A stretch of 64,000 nt of DNA from Burkholderia lata (GCF_000012945.1 NC_007511.1:1-64000), one strand, 5' to 3'; shown: positions 1 through 7,703, numbered from the stretch's first letter. The notes: generated by a model not told the origin, from the letters alone. A program made the numbers and translations.

Positions 1-37
1 AAGGGCTACCATATACGCAACTAACGGAATAAATCAC

Positions 38-1057
38 ATGTCTCTTCCCGCCTCTCCCGACACCCCCGCACGCCCGGAAGAAACAGATCTGTTCGACCGC
101 GGCGCATCCGACTGGATCGTCTCGCCAGAAGCCGCCTTCGATGCATGGCTCGCCATGCAGGACTATCGCCGCTCGTCGGCCGACGTCTACCGCGCGCAGT
201 GGGGCGCGTTTCTCACCTGGATGCGCGCACACCAGAAGAACCTGGCCACGGTCGATACCGCAACCATCGCGAATTTCGTCGGCGAGCTGCCGATCCGGAA
301 AACCCAGAGAATGCGCTATTTGCGGCTGATCGAGCGTGTGCTCGACCACATCCGTCGCACCGAATACGCGTCGACCAACCCGGCCCGGTTCATTGCTCAG
401 GATGGCGAAGCGAACTGGCGTAAGGCCCGCGACAACGAACCGACCGGTTTCCTCGCGCCCGCCGAGCGCGCGGCATTGCTCGCGTACCTGTTTTCGCCGA
501 TCGGCGTATCCGGTTCAGCGTACTGGAAAGAACGGCGCGACCGCGCGCTCGTCGCCGCGTTTCTGGGCGCCGGCATTAAAACCGGTGAAGCTCGCGCACT
601 TACGATTAGTTGCATCAATACGAGTGGGACGTCGCTGCAGATCGAGTCGACGCATCCGGATTTCGCACGCGAAACCCACCTCGCCTCGTTCGCGATCGCC
701 CTACTGGAAGCCTGGCTCACCGAGCGCAAGCGCCAGGACATTCCGGGGGAACTCGTGTTCCCGGCATCCCATGCCGGGCGGCCGATGCACAAGGCGACAA
801 TGCTGCGCGCGATCGACGCGATCGTCGAATCCGCCGGGCTCACGTCGTCGCGCACCGCACGCGCGAGCCCGCAAACGCTGCGCAATACCTATGCGGCTGA
901 GCTGTTCGAACACGACGTGCCGCCCGAACGGGTCGGCAAATGGCTGGGCTTCATGCGGCCGATCTCGTCGAACCGGCTGCATCGCGCATGGAAGAACTGG
1001 CGTGACGGTTTGGCCGACAGCAACGGTGACGCGTCCGATAGCGACGAAACTCACTGA
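38..1057 (+). CDS. Tyrosine recombinase-like protein, probably catalytically inactive
   Basis: A 339-residue protein with the two-domain layout of phage-integrase/Xer tyrosine recombinases: a SAM-like core-binding region at about residues 28-120 and a catalytic-fold region at about 140-320. The C-terminal box LRNTYAAELFEHDVPPERV is recognisable. Aligned by eye to XerD, only the second arginine (R282) remains. The first arginine is K181, the His two residues before HxxR is Q279, the LGH histidine is F305, and the nucleophilic tyrosine position is about L314, with no tyrosine nearby. It reads towards kfrA and sits beside the replication origin. Strand cleavage therefore looks unlikely, and a DNA-binding or structural role at the origin is an inference. 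The start is the first ATG, with a weak GGA-type ribosome site. Confidence 0.8.
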   Translation: MSLPASPDTPARPEETDLFDRGASDWIVSPEAAFDAWLAMQDYRRSSADVYRAQWGAFLTWMRAHQKNLATVDTATIANFVGELPIRKTQRMRYLRLIERVLDHIRRTEYASTNPARFIAQDGEANWRKARDNEPTGFLAPAERAALLAYLFSPIGVSGSAYWKERRDRALVAAFLGAGIKTGEARALTISCINTSGTSLQIESTHPDFARETHLASFAIALLEAWLTERKRQDIPGELVFPASHAGRPMHKATMLRAIDAIVESAGLTSSRTARASPQTLRNTYAAELFEHDVPPERVGKWLGFMRPISSNRLHRAWKNWRDGLADSNGDASDSDETH

Positions 1058-1128
1058 TCACGAATTGGCTGCTCACACGAACCGATCCGTGAGCAGCCTT
1101 GTGTGGCGCAGCCTCACCGTTTCACAGC

Positions 1129-1170
1129 TCCCGAAAAACCTCACCTCAAGCTCCCCGGATCGTCTCACCT
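1129..1170 (-). repeat. Two origin iterons in inverted orientation
   Basis: Positions 1129-1146 and 1153-1170, read on the minus strand, give AGGTGAGGTTTTTCGGGA and AGGTGAGACGATCCGGGG. These match the 18-bp origin iteron. A further half-match (ACGGTGAGGC on the minus strand) lies at 1110-1119. They occupy the convergent gap between the recombinase-like gene and kfrA, about 1.6 kb from the main array and opposite to it in orientation. Confidence 0.8.
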
Positions 1171-1193
1171 GTGCGGTGTAGCCGATCCTGGCG

Positions 1194-2393
1194 TCACGTG
1201 TGCGCAAAGCGCGCGACCGCTTCGAACCGGGACGGCCATGCGCCCGAAGCGTGCTCGCACTCGGGGCAGGCCACTTCGAAACCCTCTTCGCTATGTGACA
1301 GCTCCGGCTCACCGTCGCAATGCGGACAATGGGCCGGCACCGGAATCTCCTGATCCAGCGAGGTGCCGATCGCGGCAAACGCGTCCGGATCCAGTTGCCC
1401 GGCATCGGCCAGGCGGCGGATCAGCGCGGCGATTTCAGGATTCATGCCGCGGCTCGCGCGCAACGCGCTCACATCGCGCGTCGCACGTTCGAGTTCATCG
1501 CCCTGGCTACGTAACTGTTCTTCGAGCCGGTCGGCACGCGCCTTGGCCGAACTCAGTTGCTGCAGGAAATCGAATTCCTTGCGCTGTACGTCGCGCAAAC
1601 CGCTCTGATAGGTCGACGCCATGCTGCGCAACGAATCCAGCTCGACCAGCATCGGCTTGACGCGGCGTTCGGCTTCGGCCACCGCGTCCTTGATTTGCTG
1701 CGCGTAGTGCTCGGTGCGCTGCTGCAGTTCGGCCTGTAGCGTATCGATGCGGTCACGCAGCGTCGCATTGTGCGTCTGCTCGGCTTCGACGCGGCCTGCG
1801 GCCGCGGCCAGTTCCTTCTCCAGTCGGGCGACTGTGGTGAGCAACGTTGCTTCGCTCGCCGAACCGTGCGTCGTTTGCGACGCGAGCTGGACCTCGAGTT
1901 CGGTCACGCGAGCCTGCAGTTGCTCGTTTTTTGCTTCGCCACGCGCGAGCGCGCCTTCGAGCGTTTCCTGGCGGACGGTTGCGTCGCGCAACCGCTGTTC
2001 GGCATCGGCAACGCCGGCGCGAACCTGCTCGCGATCGCCATCCAGACTATCCCGCGCGGCTTTCAACGCTTCTTCATAGAGTGCGCCGAGTAACGCACCG
2101 GCCTTTTCCTCGACAGCTTTCGGGATTGCGGCACCGTCGAGCCTGATCTTGGAGGCGGAACGAATGCGCTCCCAGAAATGGTCGATGTCTTTCGGGATAT
2201 CGCTGGCGCTGCCGGTCTGGGTGAGATCACGGACGTTGGCAGCCGACGGTCTGATGCCAAGATCGAAGAACAACCGCTTGCACGCGTGCAGCGACAATTC
2301 CTGTCGTCGTGCGCCGTTCGCGCGCAGCGATTCCAGTTCGTCCCGAATGGCGTGGCGGATTTCGTCCAGGGTCATCGCTGTGCTCACAGACAT
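1194..2393 (-). CDS. KfrA-like DNA-binding coiled-coil protein with C-terminal zinc ribbon
   Basis: About 399 residues. The N-terminal ~100 residues resemble the KfrA N-terminal DNA-binding domain of plasmid replication regions (GIRPSAANVRDLTQTG, then IPKDIDHFWERIR). Residues ~110-320 are a long alanine/glutamate/arginine-rich coiled coil. The C-terminus carries two CxxC pairs (HCPHCDGEPE and VACPECEHAS), a probable zinc ribbon not found in classical KfrA. KfrA proteins bind their own promoter and form filaments that help plasmid partition. Position next to the iterons fits a replicon-maintenance role. The start is placed at MSVSTAMTLDE; MTLDE (2375) is equally possible because neither has a strong ribosome site. 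Confidence 0.75.
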   Translation of the reverse strand: MSVSTAMTLDEIRHAIRDELESLRANGARRQELSLHACKRLFFDLGIRPSAANVRDLTQTGSASDIPKDIDHFWERIRSASKIRLDGAAIPKAVEEKAGALLGALYEEALKAARDSLDGDREQVRAGVADAEQRLRDATVRQETLEGALARGEAKNEQLQARVTELEVQLASQTTHGSASEATLLTTVARLEKELAAAAGRVEAEQTHNATLRDRIDTLQAELQQRTEHYAQQIKDAVAEAERRVKPMLVELDSLRSMASTYQSGLRDVQRKEFDFLQQLSSAKARADRLEEQLRSQGDELERATRDVSALRASRGMNPEIAALIRRLADAGQLDPDAFAAIGTSLDQEIPVPAHCPHCDGEPELSHSEEGFEVACPECEHASGAWPSRFEAVARFAHT

Positions 2394-2671
2394 TGAAGTG
2401 TGGTAATCATAACGAAATACGTATTTATTGATACTTGTTTCGGCTCGACGTTGTGAATTTACGTCGTTGTGCACAGAAATCGGGTCTGTGAGCCAATCCG
2501 GACGACTGTGGTTTCGGATTCCGTGAAACAAAGCGAAGAAAGTCCGCCAAGTCCTTGTCCCACAAGCATTTTCCTGCAGCCCCCGAATTTGGGCATTTGT
2601 TTCACATGAACACGGATCCGATTGCCTGTGGGTGTTCAGGGGTTGGGGTGTCTGTGGAAAACTCGTCAGCC

Positions 2672-2745
2672 ATTGTCTTGAGAGTATTAGAAGTAAACAC
2701 CCTTGAACCCTTAGTTAAAAACGTTAACGCCACGGCACAGCCTTA
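2672..2745. other. A+T-rich patch, candidate DNA-unwinding element
   Basis: In a very GC-rich setting this segment is conspicuously A+T-rich (for example TTAGTTAAAAACGTTAACG at about 2712-2730). It ends about 25 bp before the first phased iteron. A DnaA-like 9-mer TGTGGAAAA (one mismatch to TGTGGATAA) lies just upstream at 2653-2661. Iteron plasmids melt at such A+T-rich segments next to the iterons, so assignment as the unwinding element is inferred from position and composition. Confidence 0.5.
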
Positions 2746-2769
2746 TGTTGCAAGGCTTTCCGGCCGACA

Positions 2770-2875
2770 AGGTGAAGTTTTACGGGAGCCAAGGTGATCT
2801 TCTGCGGGAGCTGACGTGATGGGGTTCAGGGAGCTGCGTGAGCCGTTGCGGGAAAGGTCGTGAGGGGATTCAGGA
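2770..2875 (+). repeat. Five iterons with exact 22-bp spacing
   Basis: Copies begin at 2770, 2792, 2814, 2836 and 2858, each 22 bp after the last, so all face the same side of the helix. The first two are AGGTGAAGTTTTACGGGA and AGGTGATCTTCTGCGGGA. The next three are more degenerate but keep GTGA and the GGG/AGG end. Helically phased direct repeats beside an A+T-rich patch are the signature of the core initiator-binding array in plasmid origins. Confidence 0.75.
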
Positions 2876-3371
2876 TCACAGTGAAACACGAGATTTCCCA
2901 AAGGTGAGGCTTTTCGGGGCCTCACAGCCACAGAACCCGCGCTGTGCCTGACTGCACAGTTTTCTGCCTGTGCAGACATAGGTGAGAATTTGCGGGACCT
3001 TCTTTGCGCCCCGTTTCTGACCATCTTTTAGGCAGTTTTTCCGAAAGGTGAGGTTTCACGGGACTCCGCGGGCATTTAGTGTGAGGACTTCCGGGAAACG
3101 GACGCCATTTTGCACAGCAAAAGCGCGCTTGGGGGCCTGTGAAGCCCTAAAGGTGAGGTTTTTCGGGAGGGAAATCAGGGTTTTCCTGCCCGGAACCCGC
3201 TGAGGTGAGATTTTTCGGGGCCCAGATCACAGACTGTGATTCCAGCAACAGGTGAGACTTTTCGGGAATGGAATTTGCCTGAAAAATGGTCAAAGGTGAG
3301 GCTTTTCGGGACCGGTGAGTGGCCGAATTCGACGAAAAGCCCGCCAGGACTGGAAGAAATCGCGTTTTTGC

Positions 3372-3390
3372 TGTGCCACTTTTTGGCACA
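3372..3390. repeat. Inverted repeat abutting an iteron
   Basis: TGTGCCA (3372-3378) and TGGCACA (3384-3390) form a perfect 7-bp inverted repeat with a 5-nt spacer CTTTT. The right arm shares its last base with the iteron at 3390. Function unknown. Confidence 0.5.
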
Positions 3391-3484
3391 GGTGAGATTT
3401 TTCGGGGGCTGACATGAGGTTGTCGTATGAAGGATTTCCGTCGAAAGGTGAGGCTTTTCGGGGGATGTCCGCGGCGCACAGCCA

Positions 3485-3517
3485 AATGCCTTCTGTGCAT
3501 AAGTATCGGAAGGCATT
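3485..3517. repeat. Perfect inverted repeat enclosing a DnaA-box-like 9-mer
   Basis: AATGCCTTC (3485-3493) and GAAGGCATT (3509-3517) are perfect 9-bp arms around a 15-nt loop. The loop begins with TGTGCATAA (3494-3502), which on the minus strand is TTATGCACA and fits the TTATNCACA DnaA-box consensus. Placement among the iterons suggests a DnaA-binding element that may be presented in a hairpin. The structural idea is an inference. Confidence 0.6.
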
Positions 3518-4110
3518 GGGATTTTTGATACCGAGGCAGTTACGGTGAGGCTTTTCGGGAGCCATTCCCGTGGATATTGAAGCACAGCGATTTTTCGGTA
3601 AGGTGAGCGTTTTCGGGAGGCTCGGGTAGCGAATCCCGTGTGTGACGGGCATTCGTCGATATCCGGACGAATGAACATACTGTGCTCGAGGTGAGTATTT
3701 TCGGGACCCGATACGATTTGTGCACTGTACAATGCGCGCCCGGGCCGACAAAGCAGGCCCAATCGGGTCGCGCAGACCGGTTTCGCAGCCGTCTTTCGGG
3801 ATGCCGGACCCGCTTCCGATCTCCCGGTGAGTCACGCCTGTACATGCATACAGGCCGATGGGGGCCGATCGGCAGGTGCGACGACGTGGGATCGCAACCC
3901 TGTGCCGAACGCACAGCCGCGCAGTCGTAAAATTACGACAAATCGAAAGGTGAGCCGATACGGGAGCACATTTCGCACGTGTCGTGCACAGGTGAAATTC
4001 TGTGAATCGGCGCATCCCGCAGCACGTCTGGACGAGTCCGGAACGCTGCAAATCCGGAGCGGTGAGGGTTTTCGGGAGCGCCTGGGGTGAGTGCCGTTTT
4101 GCACGCGCGC

Positions 4111-4128
4111 TTCACCCGCTATGGTGAG
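4111..4128. promoter_or_regulatory. Probable repA operator: inverted iteron half-sites
   Basis: TTCACC (4111-4116) and GGTGAG (4123-4128) form inverted copies of the iteron's conserved GGTGA half, 6 nt apart. They lie 69 bp before the repA ATG and overlap a possible -10 (TATGGT, 4120-4125) that has TTGCAC (4099-4104) upstream at a short 15-bp spacing. Iteron-plasmid initiators commonly repress their own gene as dimers at such inverted half-iterons. Confidence 0.5.
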
Positions 4129-4196
4129 CATGTCGTTCTGGACGCACTTCACCGCAGGCGCTATCCTTCCGGAAAACTTCTCCTCCGACCCGACGT

Positions 4197-5564
4197 ATGG
4201 CCACGACGAAGCGCGCCAAGAAAACCGATGTGGATGTGGTGAGTGCCAGTTCAGCCGAATTGCGTAAGGCCGTCGAGGCGATCGCAATTCAGCCGAAGAG
4301 CGGCAAGATCACGCTCCTCACTCGCAAGCTGTTCAATGTCCTGCTGGCCGTAGCCCAGCAGGCCGACGACTCGGGCGATACGTATCGCGCGCTGTTGTCG
4401 GACATCGTTGCCAACTCCGCTTTCGATTCGAACGACACCGCACTGGTGAAGGAGCACCTGCGCCGCATGGTGTCGGTGCAGGTCGAATGGAGCACGGGGA
4501 CGTCGAGCCAGAAGCCGGGCCGCAAGTGGGGGATCTCGACGCTGATCGCCGACGCGGAAATTCTCGAGGATCCGGCAACCCGCCGCGTGTGGGTCGAATT
4601 CTCGTTCGCGCCGAAGATCAAGAAGAAGCTGCTCGACCCGGTGCAGTACGCGCGCCTGAGCCTGCAGTTCCAGAGCCAGCTGCGCAGCAGCGCCGGCCTC
4701 GCGCTGTACGAAATCTGCGTGCGTTACCTGACGAACCCGAGCCACCTGACGATGCGCGAGCCGTGGGAGTGGTGGCGGCCGATCCTGTCGGGCACGCCCG
4801 ATACGGAAGCCGGCGACGAGGCAAAGCGCGAGTACAAGTACTTCAAGCGCGACTATCTGCGTCCCGCGATCGCGGAAGTCAATGCGGTCACCAACATCTT
4901 CGTCGAGCTGATCGAGCACCGTGAAGGGCGCCGGGTCGCGGAGATCCAGTTCCGCGTGACCGAACGCAAGCAGCCGATGCTCGCGCTCGACGAACACCCG
5001 AACGTGTTCGACAGCACGCTGGTCGACCGGATGGTGAAGCTCGGGATTCCGCTGAAGGAAGCGCAGACGCTCTACGCGGATAGCGAGGAGAACCGCATTC
5101 GTGCCGCGCTGCAGATGACCGAGCAGCGGATGCGCAGCACGACGCTGCCGCCGGTGCGCAGCGCGCCGGCGTTGTTCAAGGATGCGTTGAAGAAGGGTTA
5201 TGCGCCGCCGGTCGAGTCGGTCGACGCGCTGCCTGCCGGCACGCCGTCCCCGAAGATTGCAGCGGCCCAGCCGGACGATCTGAAGGCACGCCTGCTGAGC
5301 GAGTTCGCGGCGTTCCGCCGCAAGGAAGCGAAGGTGCTGTACGAAGAGCAGGGCGACGCGGAGCGCGAAGTGGCGCGCGAGTCGTTCGAATCGGAGGCGC
5401 TGCCGACGATGGGCACGCATCTGCGCGACGACTGGCGCAAGCGCGGCCTCGATTCCAAGCTGGCCGAGACGGCCTTTTTCGACTGGCTGGCCCAGAGGAC
5501 CTGGGGCGAGCCGACGGACGGCGACCTGCTGTCGTTCACGCTGAACCAGTCGCGGGCCGCCTGA
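4197..5564 (+). CDS. repA: Replication initiator protein (RepA/RepB, Rep_3 family)
   Basis: A 455-residue initiator. Residues ~15-240 look like the paired winged-helix Rep_3 domain of iteron-plasmid initiators (ITLLTRKLFNVLLAVAQQA; LRSSAGLALYEICVRYL; REYKYFKRDYLRPAIAEVNA). The C-terminal ~200 residues are an extra helical region, making it longer than typical ~300-residue plasmid Reps. It should bind the iterons upstream, melt the A+T-rich patch with DnaA and recruit helicase. It converges on parB. The ATG at 4197 has no clear ribosome site, which may keep expression low. Upstream inverted half-iterons suggest autorepression. Confidence 0.9.
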   Translation: MATTKRAKKTDVDVVSASSAELRKAVEAIAIQPKSGKITLLTRKLFNVLLAVAQQADDSGDTYRALLSDIVANSAFDSNDTALVKEHLRRMVSVQVEWSTGTSSQKPGRKWGISTLIADAEILEDPATRRVWVEFSFAPKIKKKLLDPVQYARLSLQFQSQLRSSAGLALYEICVRYLTNPSHLTMREPWEWWRPILSGTPDTEAGDEAKREYKYFKRDYLRPAIAEVNAVTNIFVELIEHREGRRVAEIQFRVTERKQPMLALDEHPNVFDSTLVDRMVKLGIPLKEAQTLYADSEENRIRAALQMTEQRMRSTTLPPVRSAPALFKDALKKGYAPPVESVDALPAGTPSPKIAAAQPDDLKARLLSEFAAFRRKEAKVLYEEQGDAEREVARESFESEALPTMGTHLRDDWRKRGLDSKLAETAFFDWLAQRTWGEPTDGDLLSFTLNQSRAA

Positions 5565-5574
5565 GGCCCGCTCA

Positions 5575-5622
5575 GGCCCGTTGACGGGCCGCCGCCGGCC
5601 CCGCCCTCGATTGGCGGGCCCG
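5575..5622. terminator. GC-rich hairpins between convergent repA and parB
   Basis: GGCCCG-TTGA-CGGGCC (5575-5590) is a perfect 6-bp stem with a tetraloop, followed by a second, bulged GGCCCCGCC / GGCGGGCC pair ending near 5622. Neither has a U-tract, so intrinsic termination is uncertain. Confidence 0.35.
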
Positions 5623-5654
5623 GCGTCCTCACCAGGCCCCGCCGGCCGTTTCCA

Positions 5655-6716
5655 TCACTCCGACAACAGCATCCGCTCGAGCTGCTCGAGGATCGCGTCG
5701 CGCTTGTCCTTCGGGAGACCGCGCAGGCGCAATTCGATGCGATCTTCGCCATACGACTTCAGGTCGCCGACCGACTTGCCGCCGAGCTTGATCTCGAGAC
5801 GCTGCGCATAGCGCTGACGGCCCGCGGCCTTCGGCGTTTCCTGCGCCGCGACGCGGCCCTTGACGATGTCCGACACCTGGCGCGTGCTGAGATCGTCCGA
5901 CACGATCTTGTTGATCAGCCGCAGCGTGGCCTCGGTGCCGCGTGCGTTGTGATAACGGCCGACCTGATACGCCATGTTCGAACCGAAGCGATCAGGGCGC
6001 GCGACCATTTCCTGCATGATCGCTTCCGGCAGCTTGCCGATCGACAGCGCGACGGCCACCGTCGATTCGTCGAGGCCGAGGTGCTCGGAGAGCTCCTTCT
6101 GACTCTGGAAATGCTTGTCGTCGAGGAAGCGGCGCCACACGACGGCGTTGTCGAACACCGTCTGCGAATCGCGCTGGACGTTGAGATCGTAGCCGAGCTT
6201 GTAGCTCTGGATGCCGATCGGCACGTCGATGACGATCGCCTTGACCGATTCCTTGTTCGCTTCCTTCAGTGCCCGCACGCGGCGGCCGCCGTCGCTGACG
6301 AAATACGTGCCCGGGTTCTCGTAGTCCGGAATCACGTGGATCGCCTGCTGCTGCCCTTGCTTCGCCAGGTTGACTGCCAGTTCGGCAATCGACGACTTCA
6401 GATAGAAGTGCCGCGGATTGAACGGGCTGTGCTTGATCGCCTTCAGCGACAGCTCGATCACCTGCCCCGGCGCATAGCGGTTCTCGAGACGCCACGCGCG
6501 ATATTGCGCCGATTCATCGATCGACGGATCAAGCGTGAGCTCGGGAGCGGGCGGCGGCGCGATGTCTTTCTTTGCGGATTTGGTCGGCGCCGGAGTGGGC
6601 GTCTCGGACTTGACGATGCCGTCGATCGCATTGAGTCGATCGAGCGCCGTGCGCTTCTCGCTCGTCGTGATATCCGGGCGCGCTTGGAATCCTTTGGCAA
6701 ATTGGGAAGGTTTCAT
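5655..6716 (-). CDS. parB: Chromosome/plasmid partition protein ParB
   Basis: About 353 residues. A ParB/RepB N-terminal domain at ~90-180 includes SPFNPRHFYLKSSIAELAVN and the VSDGGRRVRALKEAN segment corresponding to the CTP-binding/spreading arginine patch. A helix-turn-helix follows (SQKELSEHLGLDESTVAVAL), then a C-terminal dimerisation tail. It should load at the parS palindromes behind parA and spread on neighbouring DNA. The start at MKPSQFAKGF is supported by AGGAG 6 nt upstream. parA ends 24 bp before this start, so the two are cotranscribed. A degenerate parS half-match lies in that 24-bp junction. Confidence 0.93.
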   Translation of the reverse strand: MKPSQFAKGFQARPDITTSEKRTALDRLNAIDGIVKSETPTPAPTKSAKKDIAPPPAPELTLDPSIDESAQYRAWRLENRYAPGQVIELSLKAIKHSPFNPRHFYLKSSIAELAVNLAKQGQQQAIHVIPDYENPGTYFVSDGGRRVRALKEANKESVKAIVIDVPIGIQSYKLGYDLNVQRDSQTVFDNAVVWRRFLDDKHFQSQKELSEHLGLDESTVAVALSIGKLPEAIMQEMVARPDRFGSNMAYQVGRYHNARGTEATLRLINKIVSDDLSTRQVSDIVKGRVAAQETPKAAGRQRYAQRLEIKLGGKSVGDLKSYGEDRIELRLRGLPKDKRDAILEQLERMLLSE

Positions 6717-6723
6717 GTGACTC

Positions 6724-6739
6724 CTTTGTGCGCATAAAG
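6724..6739. promoter_or_regulatory. Degenerate parS-like palindrome in the parA-parB junction
   Basis: CTTTGTGCGCATAAAG matches the parS-like palindrome at 13 of 16 positions and is nearly symmetric. It spans the intercistronic gap, just upstream of the parB ribosome-binding site. It could be a weak ParB site with an autoregulatory effect. That is inference. Confidence 0.35.
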
Positions 6740-7402
6740 TCAGGGCAGCATGGCGACGATTTCGTCGGCGCATGCGCGAATTTCTGCGGCAGCCAGCTTG
6801 CCGCCACGATCGTTCATCTGCAGCACGGTCTGACCGAGCGCCATTGCCTGCTTGTACGCCTCCCGGGTCGGGATCTGCGTTTTCAGCAACGGGAAGCCGA
6901 GTTCCTCGAGCGCGCGCTTGAGCTCGCGGGTCAGCATGCGCTTCTCTTCGGTCTTGTTCAGCAGGAAGACGGCGCGGAGGTCTTCGTTCATGACCTGCGC
7001 CTGCTGGATCAGCTTGACCAGCCCGACGCTCGACCAGTAATCGGCCGGCGACGACGACGTCGGGATCACGGCAATCGATGCCGCCAACAGGACCACGCCC
7101 GATACCTTTTCGGTGATCGACGGCGGGCAGTCCACGACGATGATGTCGTAGTCGTTGATGAACTTCTTGATCTCGCGATGGATCTGGCCATCGGCTTCGG
7201 CCAGGTTGACGACTGGAAACGGAATGCCGGTGTCGCTGTCGCCGGATGCGCTCGACCAGTGAACCAGTGTGTTTTGACGGTCTGCGTCGATGACGAGGAC
7301 GCGCTTCCCTTTTTCATGGAACGCGGCACCGAGGTGCATGGCAATCGTGCTTTTGCCGACGCCACCTTTTTGTTGAGTGACTGCAATGATTTCCGCGGCC
7401 AA
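6740..7402 (-). CDS. parA: Partition ATPase ParA (short, no N-terminal HTH)
   Basis: A 220-residue deviant-Walker ATPase: KGGVGKST at residues 12-19, Walker A' DYDIIVVDCPPS, and the switch lysine/serine context typical of ParA. It lacks the N-terminal helix-turn-helix of long type-Ia ParAs, so it belongs to the short plasmid-type class. It should move ParB-parS complexes over the nucleoid. The start is TTG (7400-7402), preceded by AGGAG at 6-nt spacing; no ATG or GTG fits the conserved N-terminus better. A weak start codon with a strong ribosome site may set the ParA:ParB ratio. It is the first gene of the parAB operon. Confidence 0.93.
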   Translation of the reverse strand: MAAEIIAVTQQKGGVGKSTIAMHLGAAFHEKGKRVLVIDADRQNTLVHWSSASGDSDTGIPFPVVNLAEADGQIHREIKKFINDYDIIVVDCPPSITEKVSGVVLLAASIAVIPTSSSPADYWSSVGLVKLIQQAQVMNEDLRAVFLLNKTEEKRMLTRELKRALEELGFPLLKTQIPTREAYKQAMALGQTVLQMNDRGGKLAAAEIRACADEIVAMLP

Positions 7403-7501
7403 TTTTCACTCCTATTTTGGTCGTTGGAATTCTACATGACGATATTTGGATTTCAATGAAATTGTCGTTCGACAACTACGCATTGGCCATTCGGGCTATC
7501 G

Positions 7502-7517
7502 GTTTATGCGCATAAAC
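7502..7517. promoter_or_regulatory. parS site 1
   Basis: Perfect palindrome GTTTATGCGCATAAAC, 99 bp upstream of the parA start. It has the form of a ParB-binding site of Burkholderia secondary chromosomes. Confidence 0.85.
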
Positions 7518-7687
7518 GAACCGGCGATGGTGGGTGGCGTGATTGGATGGTGTGGCGGATACCTGAAGCGTTGATAAGCAACCCGGTGGCATCACGTGTG
7601 GCATCGTCGGGGTGAGTAGAGAGTTGCTGCGGGGGCGCGTGCACTGCCCTTTTGTTCGATGGGGCAGCTTTGCCTGAGAGCCGGAGA

Positions 7688-7703
7688 GTTTGTGCGCATA
7701 AAC
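7688..7703. promoter_or_regulatory. parS site 2 (one mismatch)
   Basis: GTTTGTGCGCATAAAC differs from the perfect site at one position. Confidence 0.75.

Larger units (their letters stand above)
2902..4077 (+). repeat. Dispersed iteron array, consensus AGGTGAGNNTTTTCGGGA
   Basis: Same-orientation copies begin at 2902, 2980, 3046, 3079, 3151, 3203, 3250, 3294, 3390, 3446, 3543, 3601, 3689, 3948 and 4060, with irregular spacings of 33 to 259 bp. Most match the consensus closely and better than the phased group does. In iteron plasmids, extra copies outside the core bind the initiator and limit copy number, so a titration or handcuffing role is likely. That role is inferred. Confidence 0.88.
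2394..4196. other. Replication origin region of the secondary chromosome (putative ori)
   Basis: A 1.8-kb stretch with no convincing gene between divergent kfrA and repA. It holds an A+T-rich patch (about 2672-2745), five iterons on a 22-bp period, some fifteen dispersed iterons, a DnaA-box-like site inside an inverted repeat, several smaller hairpins and the repA promoter region. This is the standard layout of an iteron-controlled plasmid origin: initiator gene, iterons, A+T-rich unwinding region and DnaA boxes. The start of replication has not been located experimentally here and is inferred. Confidence 0.85.

Noticed and set aside
38..1057. Active integrase marking a genomic island or prophage
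   Set aside because: The catalytic residues are missing, and no attachment-site repeats, tRNA or phage genes are adjacent.
2598..2613. Resemblance to the chromosome-1 type parS (TGTTTCAC-TGAA)
   Set aside because: Only about 12 of 16 positions match, the palindrome is broken on the right, and there is a single copy; chance is more likely.
3726..3760. Promoter and small RNA in the middle of the iteron array (TGTACAAT followed by a GGGCC/GGCCC hairpin)
   Set aside because: No -35 at a usable distance and no U-tract after the hairpin; it may matter but cannot be supported from sequence alone.
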